A stretch of DNA of 64,000 nucleotides from a virus: IMG/VR virus record IMGVR_UViG_3300037840_000188, positions 1-64,000 of that record; one strand, given 5' to 3'. A program made the position numbers and the translations under genes. Below, piece by piece: positions 39,687-50,614 of the stretch. The notes under the pieces were generated by a model. That model was not told the DNA's origin. It was given only the letters and a program-made list of their open reading frames with translations, and did not search any database. How positions within the stretch are numbered: position 1 is the first letter of the stretch; the number at the start of each line of letters is the position of its first letter.

Positions 39687-41436
39687 GCGCATCTTCTACC
39701 TGCCGCGCGCCCTCTTCAGCCGGGCGACCGTAGCCGCCAGGCCGGAAGTCCACACCGAATGGCTTGTAGCTCTTTTTCTGTGCGGCATTGATCTTCTTCA
39801 CCCAGGCGTTTTTCTCTTCCATCGGCAGCGCAGCCCACTTGTCCGCATCAATCCCCTGACCGAGAAGATGCTGAGCCATGACGGCATTTTTGTTTGTCGT
39901 CAGAGTGTGTCCGATATCACCGGCGTGCTCGGCGATAGCCTCGGCGTTTTTGTCAGGCGAGGACTGAACCGTCTTAATCAGATTCTGAAGGAGGCCAGAC
40001 GGTGGAGCGGTTGCTGGCACTGGCTCAACGGGCATCGTCAACGGCTGCGGTAGCACGGCCTGCTGGACCGCTGGTGAGACTGGACTCAAGGGTGGCTGAG
40101 CGGCTATCGGAGACGGCACCACAACTCCCGTCGGTGGCTGCGCAAATTCCGCGTTCTTCGTTCCCGGCTTCAATTTGCCAGTGAAATCCTGAACGTTCTT
40201 GAGCGATATCCTCTTGCTCAATTCTTCTGGAGTCGGAAGACCCGTTGCCGCCGAGTAGTCATAATTCGGGATATGGACGGGAACGTCGGTGTCCTCAGGC
40301 GGGACATAGCCCTGATAATATCCAGAGCGACGCGGTGCTGGAGGAGGTGCGCTGTACTGGCTAACATCCAGCGGGAGCGTCGACTTATTTCCTGCGGCGG
40401 TCGGGCCGCTTGTACCGGGATACCGCTCCTGATTGATCAGGTCCTGAACTACCTGGGGCGGGAGTTGGGGCGCTTTCCAGCCCGGTAAAGTAGTTACGGT
40501 ATTACCTTCATTCGGATGGATCGGAGCTGGCGGTGCGGGTGCCCCATATTGAGCGATGTCGGGCGGGAGGGCTGATGACGAATAGCCAGAATAATCTGGC
40601 GGTGGCATGTGGCGCAGATCATATAGGGAAAGGCTGCTTTTTCTTCCCTTTATCGCTCCACGGACAATAGGGCTGAGCGCCCCAGTCGTCCCGCCAATAA
40701 AGGTGCCGAGTCCTGGCTCGCCAAAGAATTCACCCGCTCCGGCTCCCGCTGCGCCACCGCTGAGCCCATAGGCTACCGAAGCTGGCATGGATACGTCTGG
40801 CAGGCCCATCAATTTCGGAATCAGACCATGCGAGACTGGAACTCTCTCAGTAGCCCCTTGCCATGCCCCCTTGACGGCTCCGCTGGCTCCAGCCATAGGC
40901 CTAGACATATCGGGCACGTTCGGCATGTCACGCAGAAGCTCTGGGGCTATCATCCCAGCGGCATTTAATGCTAAATCACCAAACGCCCCCGGGACATCGC
41001 CTTCAGCAGCCGTCTGGTATGGCTTGGCATGCATGTCCTCAAGCATACCCACGCCCGGGATCGCACGGACGAAATTATGCAACGTCGGATTAGTACCATA
41101 CGCAGCCATGTTTTGCTGCATCGACTGAATGGGACGAGCGATAACGTCGCCGTTCAGGAATGAATTTTTTATATCACTCAGGCCTTGGCCTACGTGAGAC
41201 AGGAATCCCTGTCCGGAGGTATCAGTGCCGTAGTTTCTTGGGCGCAGGTCGACTGGGCCGTTCTCTGATTTTTTTGCCTCCCATAGGGCTGCTTTCGCCT
41301 CCTGTGGGAGAGGAATTCCGCCCAAGCGGCTAGCTAAGTCAGCAGGTGAGGTAGCAGCGTGATAAGCTTCCCAGGCGTCCGCGCGAGCGGTCCCCGGTGC
41401 TTGCACTCCTGCGAGAATAGACTGAAGATCAGCCAT
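39661..41436 (-). CDS. large virion-associated protein, glycine-zipper region
   Basis: 591 aa. The first 110 residues are polar and helical. A GGAAGAGAGEFFGEPGLGTFIGGTTGALS segment forms a glycine zipper that could insert in membranes, as in internal or ejection proteins of phages. The rest is proline/alanine-rich with a C-terminal globular end (KSYKPFGVDFRPGGYG). No family named. In the virion operon. Confidence 0.6.
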   Translation of the reverse strand: MADLQSILAGVQAPGTARADAWEAYHAATSPADLASRLGGIPLPQEAKAALWEAKKSENGPVDLRPRNYGTDTSGQGFLSHVGQGLSDIKNSFLNGDVIARPIQSMQQNMAAYGTNPTLHNFVRAIPGVGMLEDMHAKPYQTAAEGDVPGAFGDLALNAAGMIAPELLRDMPNVPDMSRPMAGASGAVKGAWQGATERVPVSHGLIPKLMGLPDVSMPASVAYGLSGGAAGAGAGEFFGEPGLGTFIGGTTGALSPIVRGAIKGRKSSLSLYDLRHMPPPDYSGYSSSALPPDIAQYGAPAPPAPIHPNEGNTVTTLPGWKAPQLPPQVVQDLINQERYPGTSGPTAAGNKSTLPLDVSQYSAPPPAPRRSGYYQGYVPPEDTDVPVHIPNYDYSAATGLPTPEELSKRISLKNVQDFTGKLKPGTKNAEFAQPPTGVVVPSPIAAQPPLSPVSPAVQQAVLPQPLTMPVEPVPATAPPSGLLQNLIKTVQSSPDKNAEAIAEHAGDIGHTLTTNKNAVMAQHLLGQGIDADKWAALPMEEKNAWVKKINAAQKKSYKPFGVDFRPGGYGRPAEEGARQVEDALRVLGAGR

Positions 41437-41442
41437 GAATTA

Positions 41443-43893
41443 TTACTTCGGGGCGAACGGATTATCCGGAGAATATTGAGGTGTAGGAGGAGGCATTAAA
41501 CTACCGCCTTGTGCACCTGTAATCGGCGGCACCACGCCACTCTTCTTCTGGTCCGCTACGGCAGCGGCGCGCTCTTCCAGGATTATCTTTTTAGCCTCGG
41601 ACAGTTTATCGAGCATCAGTTTTGTGCTGTCCGGGTCAAGGCCATGTAGGCGGTCGAACGTCGGAGTATGCTTCATGCCTTCATTGAATACCGGGAAGGA
41701 CCGAGACCCGATGCCCTGGAGCGCGGCAGACCCAGAGCGAAGTCTTTCGAAGGCCGTACCGGTGAATATATCGTCATACGGAGTACTGAACCCAAGCTGG
41801 TATTTCATGTAAGAAGGAATTAAATTCTTCCCCTTCACCTCGTTCAGCCTCTTCGTCAGATCGTCGATTTGGGTAACGACTGGATCTAATATTGAAATGG
41901 ATTTCTGCGCTCCTGCGCTCAGCACATCAGGCATTGGTAGCCCATGAGAAGAGGCGTAGAGTTGAACGCCCTGCATTTGACGACCAGTCGGCGCAGGCCC
42001 TTTGCCTGCTATGTAATTCTCATAATTCGCCTTCGCCAGCGGATCGTTAAACTCGACTGACTTTGGAGCGCCGCTCGCGGGCCTTGATACCGTCCCACCC
42101 ACGGGAGGAGGAATACCTCCGCCGTTTATTGCTGGCGGTACCACAACAGGCATGCCACCACCCTTCGTCCGCGTTGTTGTGATCGGCGGCGCGCCGGGCT
42201 GTTCACTCACGCTCTTACTTGGAATGAATGAAGGATTCACCCCCGCACCAGCAACTGGAGCAGGCCCGATTAGATCTCGCCGGGATTCAAATACAGGATG
42301 CCCAGTCGCATCGACGCCTGTTTGGACTGGCGCTACTTCACCTGGAGTATAAAGATTGGATAGCGGCGCACCGGTAGGGGCTCCACTGCGCGCTCCCACG
42401 CCAACCGGATTTCCGTTTGCGTCCACAAAATACCGATTCGATTCGGTACCGACATGGACATCCATCGGTTCGCGCGTGATCTTGTTCACATCAAGAGTTA
42501 CTGGTGCGTTATCCGCAACGCCCGCCAACGCAGCGTCGAACGTGCCGGGATACTGCTTGCGAATGTCTCCAGCCTTCAGGTTGGTCAGACGCTCTGGCGT
42601 ATAGAGCGCGCTTCCAATCCCCGGCATCATCGGCACTGGTGCACCGATAAGAGAGCCAATTATCGAAGGAATCACATATTCAGAATATCCTTGAGCCTTC
42701 AGTTTTGCGGGAAGTTCTGCGATTCGCGGATCATTCATCAACCGAATCCGGTTCTCGACCAAGTCCGCCTGCTGCCGAAGCGCTTCGTTATGCGCCAGTT
42801 CATCGTTCATCGCTTGCTGCATCAAAGGGCGATTCGCAGGAGCAGCCCACCGCCGGTCGCCCATGTACTTATTCATGATGTCCTGTGGGTCTTTAATGAG
42901 CGGCGTGAGCGGTGCGGCGGTCACAGGTACTGGTAATGTTGTGGGTACTCCGGGAGTGCCTGCTGCGACCGAAGGAGATGGTAGGGCAGCGGCGGAGGCG
43001 GGAAGCGGAGGGGTGGCCTGAGGGGTAAACTTCTGTACCAGTTGATTACCCGCATCCCCAGGCCTGCTCATCAAATCATGGCCGATAGCCCTATGGGTTC
43101 CTGGGTCGTAAATAATCCCAGTGTTTTGATCTCGCTTCAGTACGGACCCATTAGGACCGGAAAAATCCTGCATGGATTGCAATTGCTGGGGGGTTACTTC
43201 TTCGCCTGGAAGCTGCGTGCGGGATGCATAATTCTGCGCTGCTGCGCTCAGTGTGGAATCCGATGCTGGAGCGACACCGGCAGTCTGCTGTACGCCCCCG
43301 CTCGGCGCAGGAATAGCCCCGCTAAAAACACCCTGAAGATAGCTCGATATATTCGTTCCGTCCGGGCCGATCAGGTCTGGCTGTTGAAGATTCGGGAGGT
43401 CCGCATTGGACACGCGCGGCTGCGCTGGCGCTCCAGCCACTGGCGGCGGCACCTCAATCCGCCCCCCATTTGCAGGATTTGCCGCTGGACTGGTGGCTGG
43501 CTGCGCCACATTCGGCAACGCATTTCCACCACTACCGGCTACTTGACCAGGAGGCGTAGCGCCGGGCGGCGGTGGGGGTGGCGTCTGCTGCTGTTGACCA
43601 GCACTCTGCGCAAGGGTCCCTACACCGTTCTGTAGAGCCTGATTATCCTTCTGGCGCTTTTGGACGGTCTTGGAGAAATCCTGAATAATGCCACCCATCG
43701 GCTTTCCCGACAGGGCATCAGTGGCATGCTGAAGCAGCGCGGATCTAGCATCCGGGTCCGACTCCTCAGCGGCCTGTTTTGCCCACATCTGACCGAGGAG
43801 ACTTCGGCGCTGTTCGAGAATTTCCCGCATCTGCTGGCCGTATTGCCCAGCAGCCTGGCCAAAGCCACCGAGCGCGAGTGCAAACCCACCCAT
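41443..43893 (-). CDS. very large proline/alanine-rich virion protein
   Basis: 816 aa. The N-terminus MGGFALALGGFGQAAGQYGQQMREIL is helical. Long proline/threonine/alanine linkers separate short structured parts. The C-terminal 170 residues are helical (MQGVQLYASSHG, TKLMLDKLSEAKKIILEERAAAVADQ). A protein with such a linker-rich core in the middle of the structural operon probably belongs to the tail or the internal virion. Not recognised. Confidence 0.6.
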   Translation of the reverse strand: MGGFALALGGFGQAAGQYGQQMREILEQRRSLLGQMWAKQAAEESDPDARSALLQHATDALSGKPMGGIIQDFSKTVQKRQKDNQALQNGVGTLAQSAGQQQQTPPPPPPGATPPGQVAGSGGNALPNVAQPATSPAANPANGGRIEVPPPVAGAPAQPRVSNADLPNLQQPDLIGPDGTNISSYLQGVFSGAIPAPSGGVQQTAGVAPASDSTLSAAAQNYASRTQLPGEEVTPQQLQSMQDFSGPNGSVLKRDQNTGIIYDPGTHRAIGHDLMSRPGDAGNQLVQKFTPQATPPLPASAAALPSPSVAAGTPGVPTTLPVPVTAAPLTPLIKDPQDIMNKYMGDRRWAAPANRPLMQQAMNDELAHNEALRQQADLVENRIRLMNDPRIAELPAKLKAQGYSEYVIPSIIGSLIGAPVPMMPGIGSALYTPERLTNLKAGDIRKQYPGTFDAALAGVADNAPVTLDVNKITREPMDVHVGTESNRYFVDANGNPVGVGARSGAPTGAPLSNLYTPGEVAPVQTGVDATGHPVFESRRDLIGPAPVAGAGVNPSFIPSKSVSEQPGAPPITTTRTKGGGMPVVVPPAINGGGIPPPVGGTVSRPASGAPKSVEFNDPLAKANYENYIAGKGPAPTGRQMQGVQLYASSHGLPMPDVLSAGAQKSISILDPVVTQIDDLTKRLNEVKGKNLIPSYMKYQLGFSTPYDDIFTGTAFERLRSGSAALQGIGSRSFPVFNEGMKHTPTFDRLHGLDPDSTKLMLDKLSEAKKIILEERAAAVADQKKSGVVPPITGAQGGSLMPPPTPQYSPDNPFAPK

Positions 43894-44690
43894 TATGCGA
43901 GAGCCCTCCTCAATGCCATATCAAACACCGGGCGAAGCATCCACCGCACCGGCCCCCTTACGAGCGGAGCGATTTGTCGTCCAATCTTCCGGTATAGCCC
44001 CACTACAACGCTCCCAATTCGGGTGCGGGAGTATTCCATAGCGAGCCACTGGCGAACCGCGTGTGTGCGGATATCGTCCGCACCGTACACCGCTGCTGCG
44101 ATCCAGCAGAGAGTGCCCCAGCCATTACCACCGCCGCCAAAGAGATTGCCTGCCAAGCTGCCACCGCCCGATACTGGTAACGATGCCAGCCCAAACAGAC
44201 CACCACCGATGGCCGCATCAATAGCATTCGACATCTGCTGCACCTGAAGCGCGTTCTGCACACCCGCATTCGCGCTCGATGCTCCTGTATTCAGTAGGTT
44301 GGTCCCGAGCCCTTCCTGCTGGAGCCCGATCTGCGGCAGCGCGCTGGCCGCGCTTGTTCGTGCCCCGCCGAATAAGGATTGGATCTGCTGGTTCGGTGCG
44401 TAACTGGCACCAAAGAGAGTTCCCGACCGACCGCCACCGCGAGGCGTGAGGGTTGAAATACCTTGGAGCTGCTGCTGATTGGCCTGTCGAATCTGATCGA
44501 TGTTCGGTTGAAGAACGGCGGTTGTGTTCGCTCGATTGCCGTTCAGGATCGTTGAAAGAAAATTCGTCCCACTCGTAACATTGGGAGACCCGGCGGCGAA
44601 CTGGGCGTTCGACTGAGCATTTGCCTGCTGGGTTTCGGCTAGCTGCTGATTCTGGGCGTTCTTGACAGATTGATTAGCGCCAAACGACAC
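43893..44690 (-). CDS. virion-associated protein, 265 aa
   Basis: The glutamine/asparagine-rich N-terminal half is followed by GWGTLCWIAAAVYGADDIRTHAVRQWL, a C-terminal pattern (CWIA-A-YG-DD-RT---R-WL) that recurs in podovirus/siphovirus virion genes next to internal proteins. A basic helical end (VRWMLRPVFDMALRRA) completes it. Its stop overlaps the next start by one base. Confidence 0.65.
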   Translation of the reverse strand: MSFGANQSVKNAQNQQLAETQQANAQSNAQFAAGSPNVTSGTNFLSTILNGNRANTTAVLQPNIDQIRQANQQQLQGISTLTPRGGGRSGTLFGASYAPNQQIQSLFGGARTSAASALPQIGLQQEGLGTNLLNTGASSANAGVQNALQVQQMSNAIDAAIGGGLFGLASLPVSGGGSLAGNLFGGGGNGWGTLCWIAAAVYGADDIRTHAVRQWLAMEYSRTRIGSVVVGLYRKIGRQIAPLVRGPVRWMLRPVFDMALRRALA

Positions 44691-44691
44691 G

Positions 44692-45168
44692 TCAATTCAC
44701 CTCCGTAGGGCCAACCCTCTTGCTCAATACGCGCCACGGCTCCTCAGTAAAACCAAAGACCTCGGCCAACTGCTTTACCTCTCCCTCGGGAGCGAAGAGG
44801 AACGCATTAATCACGCCGACACGAGAGACGATTTCATTTTCCATGAAGTGAGCCATGCTCTTGAGGTACATACGGTGTTTGGGAAGTAGATGCAACGGCT
44901 CGATATGCAGAGTTGCTTGCGCAACCAAAAAGCTTTCGGTCGGCTCTCCATCTTCCAAAATGCCAACTATGAAGCTAGTGGATGGATCGGGGAGAACCGC
45001 GCCAGCACGCTCGAAGACCGGCACGAGTTTCTGGCATTCCTCAGGAGTCAAAATTCTCATCTCGATCTTTTTATCTCGGGATGGATTGTCGGAGTATGCC
45101 GTATCAATCGGCTCCGCGCCGGGGAGTGGAAGCAGATCGATATGTGCGGGGGCGCTCATCTCTATCAA
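44692..45168 (-). CDS. hypothetical protein, 158 aa
   Basis: Acidic alpha/beta protein (RILTPEECQKLVPVFERAGA, DPSTSFIVGILEDGEPTESFLVAQATLHIEPLHL). It sits between virion genes and has the outline of small phage proteins with an acetyltransferase-like shape, but no motif is convincing. Confidence 0.65.
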   Translation of the reverse strand: MIEMSAPAHIDLLPLPGAEPIDTAYSDNPSRDKKIEMRILTPEECQKLVPVFERAGAVLPDPSTSFIVGILEDGEPTESFLVAQATLHIEPLHLLPKHRMYLKSMAHFMENEIVSRVGVINAFLFAPEGEVKQLAEVFGFTEEPWRVLSKRVGPTEVN

Positions 45169-45178
45169 GTATAACGCC

Positions 45179-48100
45179 TCAAGTCTTGTAAATCTGGAGG
45201 TTGAGGTAACTGGGTTGCTGCCAAAATTTCACCTCTGGCGCAAAACTTTCCGGAAACAAAGCAAACGGAATACCCCCCGAGTCCAACTCGAAGGCCGCCG
45301 AGAGGAATTTTGCTCCCTGTTCGAACATTTGTTCCTGGATTTTAAACTGACCACCGGTGGAGGGAATCACCACCGAGTAAACGCGGCCATCTTGTGTGGT
45401 GACGGTAAATGTGATCGGCGATGTACTTATGACCCCTGCATATAAGCGCCTCAAGTGCAACCAGGTTCCAGGTGAATCCAATGGAATAAATTGAGTCAAC
45501 ACTCTCGTCGATAGGTACGGCATTAAATACCAGGCAAACTCGGTCAGGTACAAACGCGGCCCAGCGGGACCGCCAGTCCATGAAAAAAGCACTGAAACGT
45601 TTCGGTACAGAGTCAGTATGCTAGGGACATTAGAGATATTCAGGATATTCTGGGTGCGAGGACCGTTTACAGTAAATTGTTGCGCTGGCCCAGCAACTGC
45701 TCCGTTATTGTAATATTGCGTTGCATTGACAATACCGACACCATCCGAATCCGTTACGTAATCCGTGGGGAGTTTTTGCGCACGAAGATCCCCTCCATCC
45801 AGATACGGCACCTGCGCCTGCGAAGTAATATCCACCCCCGCATCATCATTCCCGCCAGCCGAATAAATATTTCCTGACGTAGCTCCGAGTAGCAGGATCT
45901 CCGGCGTCGACGGCGCGGTCACCGACTCATCAACCAGATAATGATTTAAAATCTGATCTCCGTAAGTATGCGGAAACCACCGCTGATGACGAATATCAAA
46001 CCGTAGCGTATTCTGCGCGCTGTTCACGTCAAGATAATCAAAAAATATCTCAAAGTCCCCCGCGCTCAACCGCATGAACTTTCCGGTCTGCGTCATGTCG
46101 ACCGCCGCAAGAGACGGTGACCCAACCGCAGGAGCCCCATCATGCGGAAACAGCGGATACAACTGCGCATCCGTTATGCACTTCGCCCCGGACTCATTGG
46201 CGAGATAGATTCCGTCTCTCCCGAGGAAATAAACTCCATCTGGCCCTCTACAGGATGTCCACCGCGTCCACATTCCCGATGGCGACGGTACGCGATTGAA
46301 CTGATAAACGGAGTTCGTGATGAACGAATACCGAACAAGGAAGATGTTGTCGCGCGATCCAACGATCACAATTCCGTTCCATACCTGACCCGAGATCAGG
46401 GGCTCGCTCGGTGGCGTCAATTCCAGAAAGTTTGTATCACCAGCAGAATCTCCATCCGAAAAATTAGTCCAGTAGAGATTACCCCCGCTCACGGGATCTC
46501 CCAGCGCGAAGACTACCGGAGCCAGCGGGCCTTCGAGAGGGCCGAACGCGTACGGCAGTGGTTGTCCGGCGAGTGTCGGCGATGCGATCAGATATGGGAC
46601 GTTTGTCTGAACACCGGCATCCGTGAATAGCTCAAGAAACGTTGTCGAGCGCGGTTGTCCATATGTCTGGTAATCCACGCCATTGATGGAAATAACCGTT
46701 GCCGATAGAAGCGCCGTATTAAACGGTGTCCCACTGACCCATTCGACTGACGTGCCGACGACATTCACAAAACCAGACCACGGCAGGCCAAGTAACGGCC
46801 ACGGCTGGATCTTCGTCAGATCCGGAGCTGGGCTTGCAAGTATCGAGGTGTCGGGGAGGCCATCCAGGAAGGAATTAGGAGAGCCTGAGTTATTAACGAC
46901 CGTCGCGTCATAAACAAAACCGGTTAACGTGCCACCCTGTCGGTAAATATCGAGCGAATCCACGCCCGCCGCGCTGGTCGCTTGAGGTGTAACGAGTACA
47001 GATTCTCTGAGTGGAAACAGATCGTAGCGTGTTTGCGGCCCTGGCACCGACTCCGCACCGGTGGTCGAGTCGCGATCCACGGACTGATAGAGGTAGCCCG
47101 TGGGTGAGTTCGGTTGGATCGTGGGACCATACGTGCCGAAGAAATAAAACCAGTCCACTCCCCAAAAACCGATTGCAGCGGTTGTTGTTACTACGAACCC
47201 CACGGCATATATAGAAGAAAATCCCAGGCTGAGGTCACTGCCAGTCCGGGTGCCGCTGGAAATGGGAATCACGATCTCTACCCATACGCCAAAGGTTCCA
47301 ACCTCGAATGCTCCCATCTGCTCCTGGGTAACCGTCCATGACCAGTAATTAGTCGTGAAGGCTGTACCGGCAGGCGTTCCTGGGTCTACGTCAACTAGAA
47401 TCTGAAGCGAGACCACGACAGACGGTTCTTCGAGAAATAGAGAAACATGGAGGTAATCGTTGGCAGGATCGATGCTGCGCCCAAGATTAGTGAGAGACCC
47501 GTTTTCTCCTGGAGGAGATCCTCCTGAATTAATCTTAGCTGCAAGTGCAGTGATACCTACAATCGACGTCTGAACGGAAATATATTGAGAGGTGATCGTC
47601 TCGGTTGCTACATGAGCCTGTGTCGTATAGCAGTACCACGACAGAATGCCATTGACCGTAGCCCCGGCGGCGTGATTATGAATCGTCGAGCAGCGAACAG
47701 AATAGGCCGTTCCGTCCGGGGAAAGATTAACTTCAAGAACTCGAACTATCTCCGTGCCACCACCACCGACGATCTGGATCAGAGAGTTGCGCGCCAATCC
47801 TGCGGGTAGATTGACGAGCACGAGAGAGCACGCGCCGGTAGTGCCGGAGTCATACTGAATGGCGGAAATCGTGGTATTAGTAATTGGCTGATGAATCTCC
47901 CGAACAACTACGTACTCCACGTTCGCCTGTCCGAAATTCAGCACCACTGCCATGCGTTCCCCGCTCCACGAGGAGCCGTTCACAGAGGGCTGAATGCAGG
48001 CCCAGCCAGTAGTTCCGGAATTATACAGAATGCTCGATATTGTCGCGCCTGCGCCATTGGTTCGATCAGCGGAAGAGACTATAGCGGGCGAAGTGGCGTT

Positions 48101-48628
48101 CCATCCAGAGTCGCTTTGCCCGTCTACAATATCAGCCGCAGCCGGAGCGCCGTATTCGATCTTCGGGGCTTTGATCGGCGGCGCAACCCCGATCATGCGG
48201 GTAGTGGCATCTGGACGTACTTTTACTTGCTTATTGGCATCGTAAACATACATCCAACTCTCGGGTGACTGTTCGGGGCGGAATGTAACCAGAGAAAGTG
48301 GATTCCCGGAGTACCCAGTATCGATCTGCGCGAGTGCATTTTCCGCGCCAGCTTCGACGATAGTTCCATTGCCAACCACATTGATGTATCCAGTGGCGGC
48401 GAAGGATTCGTCTGGATCATTGAGGCGGCGAATCGAGTGCAGGAGCTTTGGAGCAGATGCCGAGTCATCGTAGAGACTGTAGCCGGGGCGTCCTTCGACG
48501 CGGCCCTCTTCGATCACACGGACATTGGAGAGAACGGGGAAGGAGCCAGGCGGCATCCTGTCGACCACATGAACCAGATCGATTCCAGAGCAGTCGAGGC
48601 GGACTGGTGTGCGGATTATTTCAGGCAT
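45179..48628 (-). CDS. 1149-aa virion/tail protein
   Basis: Long, beta-rich, few charged helices. The N-terminus reads RTPVRLDCSGIDLVHVVDRMPPGSFPVLSNVRVIEEGRVEGRPGY; the P-NVR---G--EGRPGY pattern recurs at the N-terminus of large phage stabilisation or tail-tube proteins. The rest contains many SGTTG-like turns and DPANDYLHVSLFLEEP. Function likely structural; I cannot name the family with certainty. Confidence 0.7.
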   Translation of the reverse strand: MPEIIRTPVRLDCSGIDLVHVVDRMPPGSFPVLSNVRVIEEGRVEGRPGYSLYDDSASAPKLLHSIRRLNDPDESFAATGYINVVGNGTIVEAGAENALAQIDTGYSGNPLSLVTFRPEQSPESWMYVYDANKQVKVRPDATTRMIGVAPPIKAPKIEYGAPAAADIVDGQSDSGWNATSPAIVSSADRTNGAGATISSILYNSGTTGWACIQPSVNGSSWSGERMAVVLNFGQANVEYVVVREIHQPITNTTISAIQYDSGTTGACSLVLVNLPAGLARNSLIQIVGGGGTEIVRVLEVNLSPDGTAYSVRCSTIHNHAAGATVNGILSWYCYTTQAHVATETITSQYISVQTSIVGITALAAKINSGGSPPGENGSLTNLGRSIDPANDYLHVSLFLEEPSVVVSLQILVDVDPGTPAGTAFTTNYWSWTVTQEQMGAFEVGTFGVWVEIVIPISSGTRTGSDLSLGFSSIYAVGFVVTTTAAIGFWGVDWFYFFGTYGPTIQPNSPTGYLYQSVDRDSTTGAESVPGPQTRYDLFPLRESVLVTPQATSAAGVDSLDIYRQGGTLTGFVYDATVVNNSGSPNSFLDGLPDTSILASPAPDLTKIQPWPLLGLPWSGFVNVVGTSVEWVSGTPFNTALLSATVISINGVDYQTYGQPRSTTFLELFTDAGVQTNVPYLIASPTLAGQPLPYAFGPLEGPLAPVVFALGDPVSGGNLYWTNFSDGDSAGDTNFLELTPPSEPLISGQVWNGIVIVGSRDNIFLVRYSFITNSVYQFNRVPSPSGMWTRWTSCRGPDGVYFLGRDGIYLANESGAKCITDAQLYPLFPHDGAPAVGSPSLAAVDMTQTGKFMRLSAGDFEIFFDYLDVNSAQNTLRFDIRHQRWFPHTYGDQILNHYLVDESVTAPSTPEILLLGATSGNIYSAGGNDDAGVDITSQAQVPYLDGGDLRAQKLPTDYVTDSDGVGIVNATQYYNNGAVAGPAQQFTVNGPRTQNILNISNVPSILTLYRNVSVLFSWTGGPAGPRLYLTEFAWYLMPYLSTRVLTQFIPLDSPGTWLHLRRLYAGVISTSPITFTVTTQDGRVYSVVIPSTGGQFKIQEQMFEQGAKFLSAAFELDSGGIPFALFPESFAPEVKFWQQPSYLNLQIYKT

Positions 48629-48651
48629 CTTGTAATACTCTATATATCGAC

Positions 48652-50607
48652 TTACTGGTCATAACAATAATTGAAACTTATAGTTCGGGTAGAACCCGCC
48701 GTGACGGTTGCCTTGATATTACCGGCTCCGTCGTAAGACAGGACGAAATCAGAACTGGAGTGAAGGTCTGTGGTGGATGACAGGCCAGTGTTAAACACAC
48801 TAACAGCTACATAACCATCGGTCCCATCCACCGCTCGAATATCGACCGTAGTGGCCGATGATGGAACAGTGATTATCGTAGTCGGGGTAGCCGTGCCAGG
48901 CACGTTAGTGGAACTTGTCTGGCAGGTTTGCTGATCGGTGTATATAGTACTGCCACTTGAATCAGCGACGAGCGGATTTCCCCGAACGGTGGGAAGCCCA
49001 TACAAATCGTTACTGGCAGAAATTATCGTTCGAAGCGCGGTTGCCGCGATGGATACAAATGCAGGACTGCCAGGGGCATGTGTAATTGTTGTCTCACCTC
49101 GGATGTCCACATTCTGCGCATTCGCAATTGATAAATTAGGCGTACCCGCGTGCCCGCTGTTTACGATTGCATCGGCAGAGAATCTCGCCGTTTGACCCAC
49201 CGGCGAACCGCCCTGAAGGCAGTTGAGGGTTGGATTGACGTTGAATACTATTCCGTAGATAGACTCAAAGTAATTATTTTCGGATACAAATGAGCAAGCC
49301 GCGTCCACACGAACTCCCTTTTGTCCGGTGTTTGCCAGAAGCCCATCGATAATATTATTCGTGAAAGTTATGTGTGGCGCGTTCACAGCCCCTAAGACTT
49401 CGTTCTGTACCTGTTGAAAATAATTGTTTTCTACCCTCCATCCATTTGGGCCTCCGTTGCTACCTGCAAGATTCAGTCCGATAGCTCGTTGCGAACTCGC
49501 GAAAAAGAAATTATGAGCGATAGTCCCGGCGAAGATACTCGTACCAGTATTAAGGGAGGCGGTCGAATTCATGGTATCAGGAATGCAATTCTCAAAGAAG
49601 TTTTGATCGATCTCCGGGCTCCGCGTCTGATCCACCCATAAACCCGTACTCGCCAGATTATTGCAGTCGAAAGCGATCCCATGAACGCGCGCCTGAAAGT
49701 CCTGCGAAGCGCCCTGAAGCCCCACAATCCTGCCATATTGTGCTCCAGTCCATTGGATGACGGTGCCAGGAGAGCCTCCATTGCCGAGCACCCCTTCGTC
49801 ATCGCAATCGTCACCTGTCGTCATATCCTTCACGAGATAAACGCTCGTCTGATAAATACCGGGAGAATACCTTACGACTCCACAGGGAATCTGAGAACGA
49901 GTCGCCAGAATAGCAGCACCAGAATCCGTCGATCCATCCGCACGAGCCCCGCGCCACTCCGGATACTGGATGCCGCCCGGCGCAAGGATTACGCAGGAGC
50001 CTCCAGCCGAGATATCGCAGATAGTCGACAAGCCTGCTAATGCAGCATCGAAGGTCACCGTTTGCCCGCTGGCCGGTTGTAATCTCCCAGTTGCCAGAAA
50101 AACCATTTGACAATTAAACACTTGCGTCGTGAGGCTTGCCCATGGTTTAGTTACATAAAGAGTGCCGTTTCCAGCCGCTGTACAGGCCGCTGTGATCGTT
50201 AAATAATTGACATCGCAGGTGGAATTTGCCGGGCAACCGCTCGTGCTTGTGATTGCGCCCCAGGTGAATGGGGCCGGTATTCCACCCCCCGAAAGGCTGA
50301 CATCATAAATACCATCAGGTGCGTAATATCCCCAGTACCCGGTTTTGGACGCAGTAAACGGATTGCTTAATGGCGTGATTCCGTTGTCGGAATAAAGAGT
50401 GGCGTGGGTCAGTGTCCCGGAGACGAAAACTGTGATTACGCACTGAGGATACGATTGTTGAACTTTAGTGGTTGATGGGACCGTTGAGGTAACTACTACC
50501 TGACCACCCTGCTGGCAATAACCAGAAGTCCTGGCCATCCCGAATACAGAGCCACAGAGAATCAAAGCGACAAAGGCAACCCGTGACAGCAGCCGAAAAA
50601 GTCCCAT
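48652..50607 (-). CDS. tailspike with right-handed beta-helix and an N-terminal signal
   Basis: 651 aa. MGLFRLLSRVAFVALILCGSVFG is a Sec signal or membrane anchor. ATLYSDNGITPLSNPFTASKTGYWGYYAPDGIYDVSLSGG is a typical fibre head domain. From about residue 190 a repeated beta-helix follows (GVVRYSPGIYQTSVYLV, NNYFQQVQNEVLG and similar rungs), as in pectate-lyase-like tailspikes. It likely degrades or binds a surface glycan. The signal is unusual for a virion protein. Confidence 0.8.
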   Translation of the reverse strand: MGLFRLLSRVAFVALILCGSVFGMARTSGYCQQGGQVVVTSTVPSTTKVQQSYPQCVITVFVSGTLTHATLYSDNGITPLSNPFTASKTGYWGYYAPDGIYDVSLSGGGIPAPFTWGAITSTSGCPANSTCDVNYLTITAACTAAGNGTLYVTKPWASLTTQVFNCQMVFLATGRLQPASGQTVTFDAALAGLSTICDISAGGSCVILAPGGIQYPEWRGARADGSTDSGAAILATRSQIPCGVVRYSPGIYQTSVYLVKDMTTGDDCDDEGVLGNGGSPGTVIQWTGAQYGRIVGLQGASQDFQARVHGIAFDCNNLASTGLWVDQTRSPEIDQNFFENCIPDTMNSTASLNTGTSIFAGTIAHNFFFASSQRAIGLNLAGSNGGPNGWRVENNYFQQVQNEVLGAVNAPHITFTNNIIDGLLANTGQKGVRVDAACSFVSENNYFESIYGIVFNVNPTLNCLQGGSPVGQTARFSADAIVNSGHAGTPNLSIANAQNVDIRGETTITHAPGSPAFVSIAATALRTIISASNDLYGLPTVRGNPLVADSSGSTIYTDQQTCQTSSTNVPGTATPTTIITVPSSATTVDIRAVDGTDGYVAVSVFNTGLSSTTDLHSSSDFVLSYDGAGNIKATVTAGSTRTISFNYCYDQ

Positions 50608-50614
50608 GTCATTG